From NCBI GenBank assembly GCA_016214245.1, contig JACROW010000033.1:1-9182 (forward strand): a stretch of DNA of 9,182 bases, in the 5' to 3' direction. This stretch comes from Candidatus Omnitrophota bacterium (GTDB lineage Bacteria > Omnitrophota > Gorgyraeia > 2-01-FULL-45-10). This document shows, piece after piece, positions 1 to 6,368 of this stretch (the stretch's first letter is position 1; each line of letters opens with the position of its first letter). Position numbers and translations under genes: made by a program. Below the pieces are notes generated by a model, which saw only the letters and a program-made list of their open reading frames with translations, made no database searches and was not told the origin of the DNA.

Positions 1-1087
1 GGATATCTATCTTTCCGACATAAACAAGCTCCTTGGCATCTATATTGTAAACGATATCGATGTTACCAGTCTGCATGTTCAAACTCTTCTCGATATCCAC
101 AATAACGTTCATATAACCATACTGATAGTAATACTGTCTCACGGCGAGGACGTCAGACCGCAACAGCCTATTGGAGAACGGCTTTGAGGACTGCATCTTC
201 ATCTTCGATCTTAAGTCTTTTTCGGGAAGCACTATATTTCCTTTGATCGATATATCTCCAGTCAGATAGAGCTTGCCTTCCTTTATCTCAATCGTTATAT
301 AGAGAAGCTTCCCGTCATCGCTATATTCCATCCTGGGTGAGAGTTCAACGTCCAGGAACCCCGCATCGTCATAAAGAGACCTTATCTTATCCAGGTCCTC
401 CTGAAAGACGTCATCATTAAATATGCCGGCATTGAAGAGCCAAGCGGGTTTGGTGGCCAGAACTTTCGTTATCTTCTTTGTCGGTATGGCGCTGTTTCCG
501 GTAATGGTTATCCGGGAAACCTTGACGCGCGTCTTCTCGTTTATCGATATCGTGATCTTGGCCTTGTTCGACTCCTTATCAAGGTCGACCTGGTATTCCA
601 CATCAACGAGGGGGTACCCTTTTTTTATGTAAAGGGCCTTTATCTCCGTCATGTCCTGCGCCAATAAAGCCGGATTCAGCATCTCGTTCGGCTTCGACTT
701 CATGGCGGATTTTAATTTCTGGGCCCTGAAGGCGCGGTTGCCTTTAAAGACTATATCTTCTATGATCGCTTTTTCCTCTACAATAAAGGTCACGGCTACT
801 CCGCCCTCGTAGTCCTCAACATCTATCGATACGTTTGTGAAGTATTCAGTCGCGTACAACCTTTTCAAGTCATCGGCGAGCGCCTCCTGGCTAAATCTGT
901 CGCCTGCCTTTGTTCTTATTTTTGATAGGATCGTCTCGGTGCTTATAACCTTGTTATCTTTAACGCGCACTGCGGTGACAGGCTGGAGATCTTTCTCCGG
1001 TGGCTGGGCATGTGAAGCTATTGGTATAGGCAATTGAGAAAGGATTAAAAAAGCAAGGCTCAAAACTATTCTACAAGGTTTCTTCAC
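1..1087 (-). CDS. bamA: Outer membrane protein assembly factor BamA (N-terminal part; runs off the left edge)
   Basis: This is the N-terminal 362 residues of a BamA/Omp85 protein, which folds and inserts beta-barrel proteins into the outer membrane. It starts at a GTG with GGAG about 9 nt upstream. The first ~28 residues form a signal peptide (MKK, then a hydrophobic core LSLAFLILS, ending ASHA|Q). Four POTRA repeats follow at about residues 36-105, 106-186, 187-270 and 271-353, and a fifth begins at ~354. Each shows the family pattern: a beta strand with a GN motif (FKGNRAF, ITGNSAI, IKGNIVL), a helix, then an aromatic/Gly turn before a strand (YIKKGYPLVDV, YDDAGFLDVEL, YQYGYMNVIV). The beta-barrel half lies outside the window. 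The start overlaps the dnaB stop by 4 nt (GTGA). Family identity is firm; choosing BamA over TamA or another Omp85 rests on the POTRA number. Confidence 0.9.
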   Translation of the reverse strand, partial: MKKPCRIVLSLAFLILSQLPIPIASHAQPPEKDLQPVTAVRVKDNKVISTETILSKIRTKAGDRFSQEALADDLKRLYATEYFTNVSIDVEDYEGGVAVTFIVEEKAIIEDIVFKGNRAFRAQKLKSAMKSKPNEMLNPALLAQDMTEIKALYIKKGYPLVDVEYQVDLDKESNKAKITISINEKTRVKVSRITITGNSAIPTKKITKVLATKPAWLFNAGIFNDDVFQEDLDKIRSLYDDAGFLDVELSPRMEYSDDGKLLYITIEIKEGKLYLTGDISIKGNIVLPEKDLRSKMKMQSSKPFSNRLLRSDVLAVRQYYYQYGYMNVIVDIEKSLNMQTGNIDIVYNIDAKELVYVGKIDI

Positions 1088-2457
1088 GCTGTCTTCTCCA
1101 TACTTGAATCTACGTATTCTTCATCCCGTGACGCCAGATTTTCAAACTTCATATACTCGCTTATGAAGGTAAGGTTCAGGATTCCGATGGGCCCATTTCG
1201 CTGTTTCGCTATAATGAGCTCCGACAGTCCCTTGTTCTCCTCGGTAGGATTGTAATATTCCTCTCTCAACAGAAGCAATACTACGTCTGCGTCCTGCTCT
1301 ATGGCGCCGGATTCTCTCAGATCGGAGAGCTGGGGCCTGTGATCGGATCTCTGCTCAACGGCGCGGGAGAGCTGGCTTATGGCTATCAAGGGGATGTCGA
1401 GTTCTCTGGCAAGGGCCTTCAAGGACCTGGATATCTCTGATATCTCCTGCTGCCGGTTCTCTGACCTGGCCGGCCCCTGCATAAGCTGGAGATAGTCCAA
1501 AATCATAAGTTTTATATCGAATTGAGCCTTGAGCCTTCTTGCCTTTGCGCGCAGTTCCAGAACGGATATGCCGGGTGAATCATCTATATGTATGGGCGCT
1601 TCCGATAATTTTCCGGCGGCGCTGACCAGCCTCGGCCAGTCTGCCTGCGAGAGAAACCCTGTCCTGACTTTATGCGCGTCGACCCTTGCGTGCGAGCAGA
1701 GCATCCTCTGAACAAGCTGCTCCTTCGCCATCTCCAGACTGAAAAAGGCTACGGGCATCTTCTCCACCACTCCGACATGCTCGGCTATGCAGGTTGCGAG
1801 CGCGCTCTTTCCCATTGACGGCCGTCCGGCTATCACTATGAAATCGGATCTCTGAAGGCCGGCTGTCCTCATGTCCAGATCCCTTAAGCCTGTTGCAAGG
1901 CCGGTTATATTCTCTTTTCTCCGATAGAGATTATCTATCATTTCAATCGAATCCTTTATGACCTCCCTCAGGGAGGTGAATCTCGATTCGACTTTTTTAG
2001 ACGTTATATCGAATATGGCCTGTTCCGCCTTATCGACGATTTCGGCGACATCCTCGTCCTGTTTAAAACAATCGGATACGATCTGCGTAGAGGCGTTGAT
2101 GAGATTTCTCAAAAGCCTCTTCTCCTTGACTATCTTTGCGTAATGCACGAGATTTGCTGCCGTAGGCACGCTTGAGGCGAGGTTCGTTATATAGGCTGGG
2201 CCGCCGACTTCATCGAGGGCATTTATCTTTTTCAACTCCTCTATTAAAGTGATGAGATCGACTGCCTTATTCTCGTCGTAAAGCTTTATGATGGCTGAAT
2301 ATATCTTCTTATGTGCGTCTTTGTAAAAACACGACCCCTCTTCCAAAAGCTCTATGGCCTGGCCGAGCGCATCATGGTCCAGAAGCATAGAGCCGAGGAC
2401 AGCTATCTCGGCCTCGATGCTCTGAGGCGGAATCTTCTCTGTTATATCTTGCGCCAT
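1084..2457 (-). CDS. dnaB: Replicative DNA helicase DnaB
   Basis: DnaB is the hexameric 5'-3' helicase that unwinds DNA at the replication fork and recruits primase. The 457-residue protein has normal length. The N-terminal domain starts with PPQSIEAEIAVLGSML (10-25), the linker runs to ~185, and the RecA-type ATPase domain begins at TGLATGLRDLD. Visible motifs are Walker A GRPSMGKSAL (211-220), FSLEM with the likely catalytic Glu242, Walker B LMILDYLQLM (317-326), sensor ISQLSRAVEQR (360-370), DLRESGAIEQDAD (379-391) and the arginine finger region KQRNGP (418-423). There is no intein, although DnaB is a frequent intein host. It begins 21 bp after the rplI stop with only a weak purine-rich site (GAAAG) before the ATG, so it may depend on translation coming through from rplI. 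Its last four bases overlap the bamA start. The rplI-dnaB pairing is common in bacteria. Confidence 0.97.
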   Translation of the reverse strand: MAQDITEKIPPQSIEAEIAVLGSMLLDHDALGQAIELLEEGSCFYKDAHKKIYSAIIKLYDENKAVDLITLIEELKKINALDEVGGPAYITNLASSVPTAANLVHYAKIVKEKRLLRNLINASTQIVSDCFKQDEDVAEIVDKAEQAIFDITSKKVESRFTSLREVIKDSIEMIDNLYRRKENITGLATGLRDLDMRTAGLQRSDFIVIAGRPSMGKSALATCIAEHVGVVEKMPVAFFSLEMAKEQLVQRMLCSHARVDAHKVRTGFLSQADWPRLVSAAGKLSEAPIHIDDSPGISVLELRAKARRLKAQFDIKLMILDYLQLMQGPARSENRQQEISEISRSLKALARELDIPLIAISQLSRAVEQRSDHRPQLSDLRESGAIEQDADVVLLLLREEYYNPTEENKGLSELIIAKQRNGPIGILNLTFISEYMKFENLASRDEEYVDSSMEKTA

Positions 2458-2478
2458 CTTTCTAGCTATGTTTTACAC

Positions 2479-2925
2479 TTATTTCTTTACAACCCAGATT
2501 CTAAGCTGGGGTTTGACCTCCGGATGAAGTCTGACCGTGACCTGATATACGCCCAGCTTCTTTATAGGTTCATCCAGAATGATATCTCTTTTATCTATGT
2601 CTATCCCTTCTCCTTTCAGGGCATCTGCGATAACATCATTTGTGACCGAGCCGTATAATTTCTCTTCTTCGCCGGCCTCTTCGCTTATGGTAAGAGAAAG
2701 TTTTGAAATTTTATCGGCAAGGGCGTACAGTTCCTCCAGCTTTACCTTCTCGACCAGGGCCTGTTTCTTCTTCAGCGCTTCCAATATTTTCATATTGCCC
2801 TGCGTGAGAGGCTTGGCCTTCGATTTCGGGATCAGATAATTTCTGGCATAGCCTTCTTTGACTGTGACCACATCACCGGCCTTGCCCAACTTCTCTATAT
2901 CTTCTATCAATATGATCTTCACCAT
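2479..2925 (-). CDS. rplI: 50S ribosomal protein bL9
   Basis: bL9 binds 23S rRNA domain V near the base of the L1 stalk and affects frame maintenance. I start it at the ATG giving MVKIILIEDIEKLGKAGD, 148 residues. This matches the family N-terminus and has GAGGG five bases upstream (TCAT plus one). An in-frame TTG at 2941-2943 would add six residues but lies inside rpsR and lacks a well-placed ribosome site, so I reject it. The N-terminal domain shows the L9 signature GDVVTVKEGYARNYLIPK (17-34). It is followed by a long charged helix (~40-75) and the C-terminal domain beginning at EKLYGSVTNDVIADAL. The gene follows the rpsR stop by 7 bp and precedes dnaB by 21 bp, in the classical rpsF-ssb-rpsR-rplI-dnaB order. 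Confidence 0.96.
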   Translation of the reverse strand: MVKIILIEDIEKLGKAGDVVTVKEGYARNYLIPKSKAKPLTQGNMKILEALKKKQALVEKVKLEELYALADKISKLSLTISEEAGEEEKLYGSVTNDVIADALKGEGIDIDKRDIILDEPIKKLGVYQVTVRLHPEVKPQLRIWVVKK

Positions 2926-2929
2926 ATGA

Positions 2930-2934
2930 CCCTC
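2930..2934 (-). promoter_or_regulatory. Ribosome binding site deciding the rplI start
   Basis: On the coding strand the sequence reads GAGGG, then TCAT, then ATG at 2925. The spacing supports the internal ATG over the upstream TTG at 2943 as the true rplI start. It overlaps the rpsR stop codon (2933-2935), which would couple translation of the two ribosomal proteins. Confidence 0.65.
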
Positions 2935-3196
2935 ACTCCGCAACGAAAGGCAGGAGGCTCAAGACCCGCGCCTTCTTTATGGCCTGCGCAAGCTGTCTCT
3001 GGTGGCTGGCGCAATTGCCCGAGAGCCTTGATGGGACGATCTTGCCCCTCTCCGTCAAAAATTTTTGAAATTTTTGATAGTCCAGATAGTCTATATTCTT
3101 CACCTTATCGCCACAGAACCTGCAGGGCCTTTTTTTGAATATGCCCTTCTTTAAGGGCTCCTTTTTAAACCGTTTTTTTCTTTCGAATTTAAACAT
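2933..3196 (-). CDS. rpsR: 30S ribosomal protein bS18, zinc-ligand (C+) type
   Basis: bS18 binds together with bS6 on the platform of the 30S subunit. The 87-residue protein has a basic N-terminus ([18 protein letters not shown]) and the conserved core [24 protein letters not shown] (37-60), followed by [17 protein letters not shown]. Four potential zinc ligands are kept: C25 and C28 (CRFC), C62 and H65 (CASH). This is the zinc-binding form of S18; many bacteria carry a paralogue or orthologue that lacks these cysteines. A good AGGAG stands a few bases before the ATG. It lies between ssb (9-bp gap) and rplI (7-bp gap). Confidence 0.97.
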   Translation of the reverse strand: MFKFERKKRFKKEPLKKGIFKKRPCRFCGDKVKNIDYLDYQKFQKFLTERGKIVPSRLSGNCASHQRQLAQAIKKARVLSLLPFVAE

Positions 3197-3205
3197 ATCG
3201 CTCCT

Positions 3206-3685
3206 TTAAAACGGCACCTCATTATTGAGATCGGCCTTCTCCTTTTTGTCGTCCTGCCGGTTCTCCTGAACTGGGCCGGCAGCATCATCCAGATTTATAG
3301 TCTCAAGGTCTTCCTGAGGAGCTGCTTGCGTATCGGCCGGAGCCGGAGCCTTTGCGCCGGCCCTTAAGAATTGTATGTTATCGGCTATGACCTCGATGGT
3401 GCTTCGTTTCTGTCCATCCTGCGATTCCCAATTTCTCGATTGAAGCCTCCCCTCGACAAATAAAGGGCTTCCTTTCGATAGATACTCGCTCGCAACCTCT
3501 GCCCTGCGGCCCCAAACTACAACCCTGACGAATGTCGTCTGCTCTTTCTTTTCGCCTGATTGCGACTTATATACTCTGTTCACCGCTATCGTGAACGTGG
3601 CGACGGCCATGCCGCTTGGGATATACCGCAGTTCCGGATCCCTCGTCAAATTTCCTATTAAAAATACCTTATTCAAACTGGCCAT
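3206..3685 (-). CDS. ssb: Single-stranded DNA-binding protein SSB
   Basis: SSB coats single-stranded DNA during replication and repair and recruits partners through its C-terminal tip. The 159-residue protein opens with [21 protein letters not shown], the classical OB-fold start. It continues with [22 protein letters not shown] (~51-72) and [12 protein letters not shown], and the OB fold ends near residue 110. A flexible Ala/Pro/Asp/Gln-rich linker follows (~111-150), then the tip DLNNEVPF. The terminal Pro-Phe needed for partner binding is present, but the usual acidic run (DDDIPF type) is weakened to NNE. The ATG stands two bases after the rpsF stop, with GAGG inside the end of rpsF, so the two genes are probably coupled. 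Its place between rpsF and rpsR is standard. Confidence 0.97.
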   Translation of the reverse strand: MASLNKVFLIGNLTRDPELRYIPSGMAVATFTIAVNRVYKSQSGEKKEQTTFVRVVVWGRRAEVASEYLSKGSPLFVEGRLQSRNWESQDGQKRSTIEVIADNIQFLRAGAKAPAPADTQAAPQEDLETINLDDAAGPVQENRQDDKKEKADLNNEVPF

Positions 3686-3687
3686 AT

Positions 3688-3972
3688 CTACCTCTTCGTT
3701 ATCATCATCCGCAGGATATCGGCGTTCAGTTTATATGCCGCTTCCAATTTTGCGATGGCATCGGCCGGCGCTGAAAAGTCCGCCTTGTAATAATATCCCT
3801 CTTTGAATTTTTTAATCGAATATGCCAAGAGCCTCTTCCCCCAATTTTCCTCTTTTGTCAGGCTGCCGCCGTTTTTGGTTATAGAATCGCCTATAAGCTT
3901 CGAAACATTCTTGATATCATCCTCTTTCAACTCCGGATTTATTATAAACAAACCTTCGTAATTATTTATCAC
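3688..3972 (-). CDS. rpsF: 30S ribosomal protein bS6
   Basis: bS6 forms a heterodimer with bS18 on the 30S platform. The 94-residue protein reads [19 protein letters not shown] at the start. It keeps the family core [27 protein letters not shown] (~35-61), where the W-G-[KR]-[KR]-x-[LM]-A-Y motif is diagnostic, and ends [11 protein letters not shown] without the acidic tail seen in some proteobacteria. The start is a GTG at 3970-3972, preceded by GGGGAGAG at normal distance; no in-frame ATG upstream competes. It is the first gene of the left block and lies 67 bp after the pth stop, the largest gap between protein genes apart from the tRNA region. I see no S6:S18 leader RNA motif in that gap. 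Confidence 0.95.
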   Translation of the reverse strand: MINNYEGLFIINPELKEDDIKNVSKLIGDSITKNGGSLTKEENWGKRLLAYSIKKFKEGYYYKADFSAPADAIAKLEAAYKLNADILRMMITKR

Positions 3973-3999
3973 GTGCCACTCTCCCCTTTTCCTTTTTAG

Positions 4000-4027
4000 A
4001 TTATCATATTATATTCAATAAATCAAA
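4000..4027 (-). promoter_or_regulatory. Candidate sigma-70-like promoter for rpsF-ssb-rpsR-rplI-dnaB-bamA
   Basis: The pth-rpsF gap (3973-4039) is very AT-rich. On the minus strand TTTGAT (4022-4027) stands 16 bp ahead of GATAAT (4000-4005). An alternative -10 box with perfect TATAAT sits at 4008-4013 but has no good -35 box at 17 bp. Initiation here would leave a leader of about 20-25 nt before the rpsF GTG. This is the only spot in the window where a complete promoter fits outside a gene. The call rests on sequence resemblance only, and AT-rich DNA gives such matches by chance. Confidence 0.35.
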
Positions 4028-4039
4028 GGAATAATAATA

Positions 4040-4621
4040 TTATGAGGTCCCGACCTTCCTTCGATTAAATTTACCCATGGCCTCTTCCACGCCTTTACTT
4101 ATCAAATAGTAACATGCGTCTTTGGCCAGAGCTACCACATGCGAAACATTCCTCATCTCTTTCCTTTTAAAAGGGCTGAGGACGTAATTTGTGATATCCC
4201 CTTTGTGGGATTCAGTGGCTATACCTATCCTTAACCGTGCAAAATCATCCCTACCCAGCATGTGTATTATTGATTCCAGGCCCTTGTGACCGCCTGAGGA
4301 ACCTTTCACCCTCAATCTGATCCTGCCGAGTCCCAGATTTATATCATCGCATATGATAACAAGACCATCTATCGACCTGATCAACCCCTTTGTAAATAAC
4401 TCGCCCACCGCTTTTCCGGAAAGGTTCATATATGTCTGGGGAAGGACCAGAGCCACATCCTCGCCGGAGATACGGCCTCTTCCGAAAAGAGACCAGCGAA
4501 GTTTTTTATTTATCTTTATATGAGCTTCTTTTGCTATCGCCTTAACGACGGTGAAGCCTATATTATGCTTGGTGAGGGCATATTCAAGACCAGGATTTCC
4601 GAGGCCTACAATATACCTCAT
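4040..4621 (-). CDS. pth: Peptidyl-tRNA hydrolase
   Basis: Pth releases tRNA from peptidyl-tRNA that has dropped off the ribosome, and is essential in most bacteria. The 193-residue protein has the normal length. Motifs are YIVGLGNPGLEY (3-14) with Asn9, KHNIGF (18-23) with the catalytic His19, LPQTYMNLSG (59-68) with Asn65, the catalytic-pair Asp92 in ICDDINLGLG, and GSSGGHKGLESI (106-117). The position usually occupied by Asn in GGHNGL is Lys112 here, which also occurs in other family members. The ATG overlaps the rplY stop by 4 nt (ATGA). The rplY/ctc-pth pair is the same as ctc-spoVC in Bacillus subtilis. It appears to be the last gene of the right block, though no intrinsic terminator hairpin with a T run follows it. 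Confidence 0.97.
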   Translation of the reverse strand: MRYIVGLGNPGLEYALTKHNIGFTVVKAIAKEAHIKINKKLRWSLFGRGRISGEDVALVLPQTYMNLSGKAVGELFTKGLIRSIDGLVIICDDINLGLGRIRLRVKGSSGGHKGLESIIHMLGRDDFARLRIGIATESHKGDITNYVLSPFKRKEMRNVSHVVALAKDACYYLISKGVEEAMGKFNRRKVGTS

Positions 4622-5337
4622 TTCTTCTCTTCTTTTTTAGATTCTTTATCAGCGGCCGCTTCCTTGGCCTCTTTCTTGCCTTCTTCCTCTGCCTCCTCTT
4701 CCTCTTTCTTCTTCCTTATCAGCTCCGGCTCTGCTGCCTCTTCGACAACCTCCTCTTTCGGGACTTCAACGCGAGGGGGTTTCACTATCATGGCGATCAG
4801 TTCCGGGTCATTCAATATCTTAACACCTTCAGGTACGACTATATTCTTGATGTAGATCGCGTCGCCTATATTGAGATTTGAAACGTCAAGGTCTATCTTC
4901 TCCGGTATTGCTGTCGGGAGGCACTGCACCTCGAGTTCCCACATCACATGCTCTAATATCCCGCCGTCTTTTTTTACGCCGGCTGGCTCTCCGTGCGAAG
5001 CGAGCGGGACGTTGACCTTTAAAGTCTCGGTCAGCAATATCTCGTTAAAGTCGACGTGAATTATCCTGTCCTTTATCGGCTCGCGCTGAATCTCTTTTAT
5101 TATGACCGTCTTATCCTTTAATGTCTTATCCCCTTTTGTCTTTAAGGTTATAAGAACGTTTTCGCCGGCCTTCGTATGGAGAACGTCTTCCAGGTCGCCG
5201 CGCCCAATTTGAAGATTAAGGGCATCTCCCCCGCCCTTGTACACGACCGCCGGGATTAGACCCTTCTTTCTTAAGTCCTTGGCCGTCTTCTTCCCTGTGC
5301 CGGTCCTCGTCTCCGCATTCAAAATTACCTTCTCCAT
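4618..5337 (-). CDS. rplY: 50S ribosomal protein bL25, Ctc/TL5 type with charged tail
   Basis: bL25 binds 5S rRNA. This is the long two-domain (Ctc/TL5) form. The N-terminal 5S-binding domain (~1-97) carries TRTGTGKKTAKDLRKKGLIP (10-29), AVVYKGG, and DRIIHVDFNEI (90-100). The C-terminal TL5-type beta domain (~98-187) carries VNVPLASHGEPAGVKKDGG and PTAIPEKIDLDVSNLNIGD. From ~190 to 239 there is a very charged Glu/Lys/Ala tail, expected to be disordered. A good site, GAGGAG, stands 8 nt before the ATG. It starts 16 bp after the prs stop and its stop overlaps the pth start, matching the Bacillus prs-ctc-spoVC order. In Bacillus ctc is sigma-B controlled; I see no evidence for that here. Confidence 0.95.
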   Translation of the reverse strand: MEKVILNAETRTGTGKKTAKDLRKKGLIPAVVYKGGGDALNLQIGRGDLEDVLHTKAGENVLITLKTKGDKTLKDKTVIIKEIQREPIKDRIIHVDFNEILLTETLKVNVPLASHGEPAGVKKDGGILEHVMWELEVQCLPTAIPEKIDLDVSNLNIGDAIYIKNIVVPEGVKILNDPELIAMIVKPPRVEVPKEEVVEEAAEPELIRKKKEEEEAEEEGKKEAKEAAADKESKKEEKK

Positions 5338-5353
5338 AATTAAAGCTCCTCTT

Positions 5354-6300
5354 CTAATTGAACAATACGCTGATAGACTCTTCGGTATGTATCCTCTTTA
5401 TAGCCTCTCCCAAGAGCGGTGCTACGGACAGGACCTTTATCTTGCCGAGATGCTTATCTTTTCCGACGGGGATGGTATCTGTGACCATAAGCTCCTTCAG
5501 CACTGATCTTTTAATCCTGTCGATGGCAGGGCCGCATAGGACAGGGTGTGTTATCGTTGCATATATATCCATGGCGCCTTCCTTCTTGATAGCATCTACC
5601 GCCTCGACCAAAGAGCCTGCCGTCGCAGCCATGTCATCTACTATAAGGGCGTGTTTGCCTTTGACCTCGCCCATTATGTGCATCACTTCTGAGTCTTTGT
5701 CGTTCACGCGCCTTTTATCAACTATAGCAAGACCGCACTTAAGGCGTTTCGCGTATGACCTCGCCGCCTTTATGCCGCCGACATCCGGCGTCACTATGAC
5801 AAGATCCCTGCCTAATTTTAAATCCTTCTTTATATGCTCCACGAATATATTCACTGCAAATAGATGATCCAGCGGTATATCGAAGAAACCCTGAATCTGG
5901 CCCGCGTGCAGATCTATTGTCAGTATCCTGTCGGCGCCGGCAATCGTCAATAGATTCGCCACCAGCTTTGCCGTTATGGGGACCCTCGGCTGGTCCTTTC
6001 TGTCCTGTCTGGCATATCCGAAATAAGGGAGGACCGCGGTAATCCTTTGCGCTGAGGCGCGCTTCAGCGCATCTATCAAAATCAAGAGCTCCATGAGGTG
6101 ATCGTTGGATGGGGAGGATGTAGATTGTATGACAAAGACGTCATGCCCCCGGACATTTTCATCGATCTTCACGTGAATCTCTCCGTCAGAGAAGGTATCG
6201 ACGGTTGCTTTCCCAAGTACTTTATCTTGAGGTGCCTGCAGATATCGAGTGCCAGCTTCCTATTTGAATTTCCACTGAATATGAGGAGTTTATTTTTCAT
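5354..6300 (-). CDS. prs: Ribose-phosphate pyrophosphokinase (PRPP synthetase), interrupted by an apparent -1 frameshift
   Basis: Prs makes PRPP from ribose 5-phosphate and ATP for nucleotide, His and Trp synthesis. The true N-terminus starts at the ATG at 6300, after a strong GGAGG: MKNKLLIFSGNSNRKLALDI, continuing to YLGK (residue 31). The frame then goes off and stops at TGA 6169-6171. The rest of the enzyme continues in the -1 frame: ATVDTFSDGEIHV, KIDENVRGHDVFVIQSTSSP, PYFGYARQDRK, TIDLHAGQIQGFF, VTPDVGG, and the PRPP loop IVDDMAATAGS. Joined with one -1 step, the product is 315 residues, the typical length. Without it, the adenine-binding FSDGE segment is lost. A GTG at 6170-6172 overlaps the TGA (GTGA) and could allow reinitiation of a 272-residue fragment, but that also lacks FSDGE. 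See the entry at 6208-6214. Neighbours match Bacillus glmU-prs-ctc. Confidence 0.93.
6208..6214 (-). other. Frame-change site in prs: G GGA AAG slippery heptamer
   Basis: On the coding strand codons read TTG GGA AAG CAA in the initial frame, so G GGA AAG sits in exactly the X XXY YYZ phase needed for tandem -1 slippage. After a -1 step the next codons are GCA ACC GTC GAT, giving the canonical LGK-ATVDTFSDGE. The same heptamer serves the phage lambda G/GT frameshift. A weak hairpin (CCGTC 6200-6204 with GACGG 6183-6187, 12-nt loop) begins 3 nt downstream, closer than usual. A sequencing or assembly error that shortened GGGG to GGG (or AAAA to AAA) would give the same picture and is the simpler explanation. 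Confidence 0.55.
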
Positions 6301-6368
6301 ATCCCACCCTCCATCAATTGCATATGGAACCTCTCTAAGCTTAATGTCGGGCTTATGCGAGGTTTCAT
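6297..6368 (-). CDS. Small ORF (23 codons) between glmU and prs, unknown function
   Basis: An ORF of 23 codons begins MKPRISPTLSLERF and ends MQLMEGGI. Its ATG overlaps the glmU stop as ATGA (6365-6368), and its TGA overlaps the prs start as ATGA (6297-6300). GGAG of AAAGGAG stands 6 nt before its ATG, inside the glmU 3' end. The prs ribosome site (GGAGG) lies inside its last codons. So a ribosome could pass glmU, this ORF and prs without a gap. I do not recognise the peptide; it has no signal peptide, no membrane segment and no clear stalling motif. It may be a true small protein, a coupling ORF that carries ribosomes into prs, or a chance opening in a 64-bp gap. I cannot decide from one sequence. 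Confidence 0.4.
   Translation of the reverse strand: MKPRISPTLSLERFHMQLMEGGI

Noticed and set aside
2926..2943. A longer rplI beginning at the TTG at 2941-2943.
   Set aside because: It would add six residues not seen in bL9, overlap rpsR and lack a proper ribosome site, whereas GAGGG precedes the internal ATG.
4041..4050. Short palindrome GGTCCCGACC near the pth end as a terminator or S6:S18 element.
   Set aside because: Four-base arms with a two-base loop cannot form a stable hairpin, there is no T run, and the transcript strand lacks the required CCG.
5358..5867. A long plus-strand open frame (about 169 codons) opposite prs.
   Set aside because: It is the complement of a well-conserved enzyme, has no recognisable domain and fits a shadow frame in biased codon use.
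6178..6204. Possible pseudoknot after the prs slippery site: CCGTC/GACGG (6200-6204, 6183-6187) with TCTCT/AGAGA (6188-6192, 6178-6182).
   Set aside because: The second stem would need a zero-length loop across the first stem, which is not sterically possible. The two helices can only be alternative weak hairpins.
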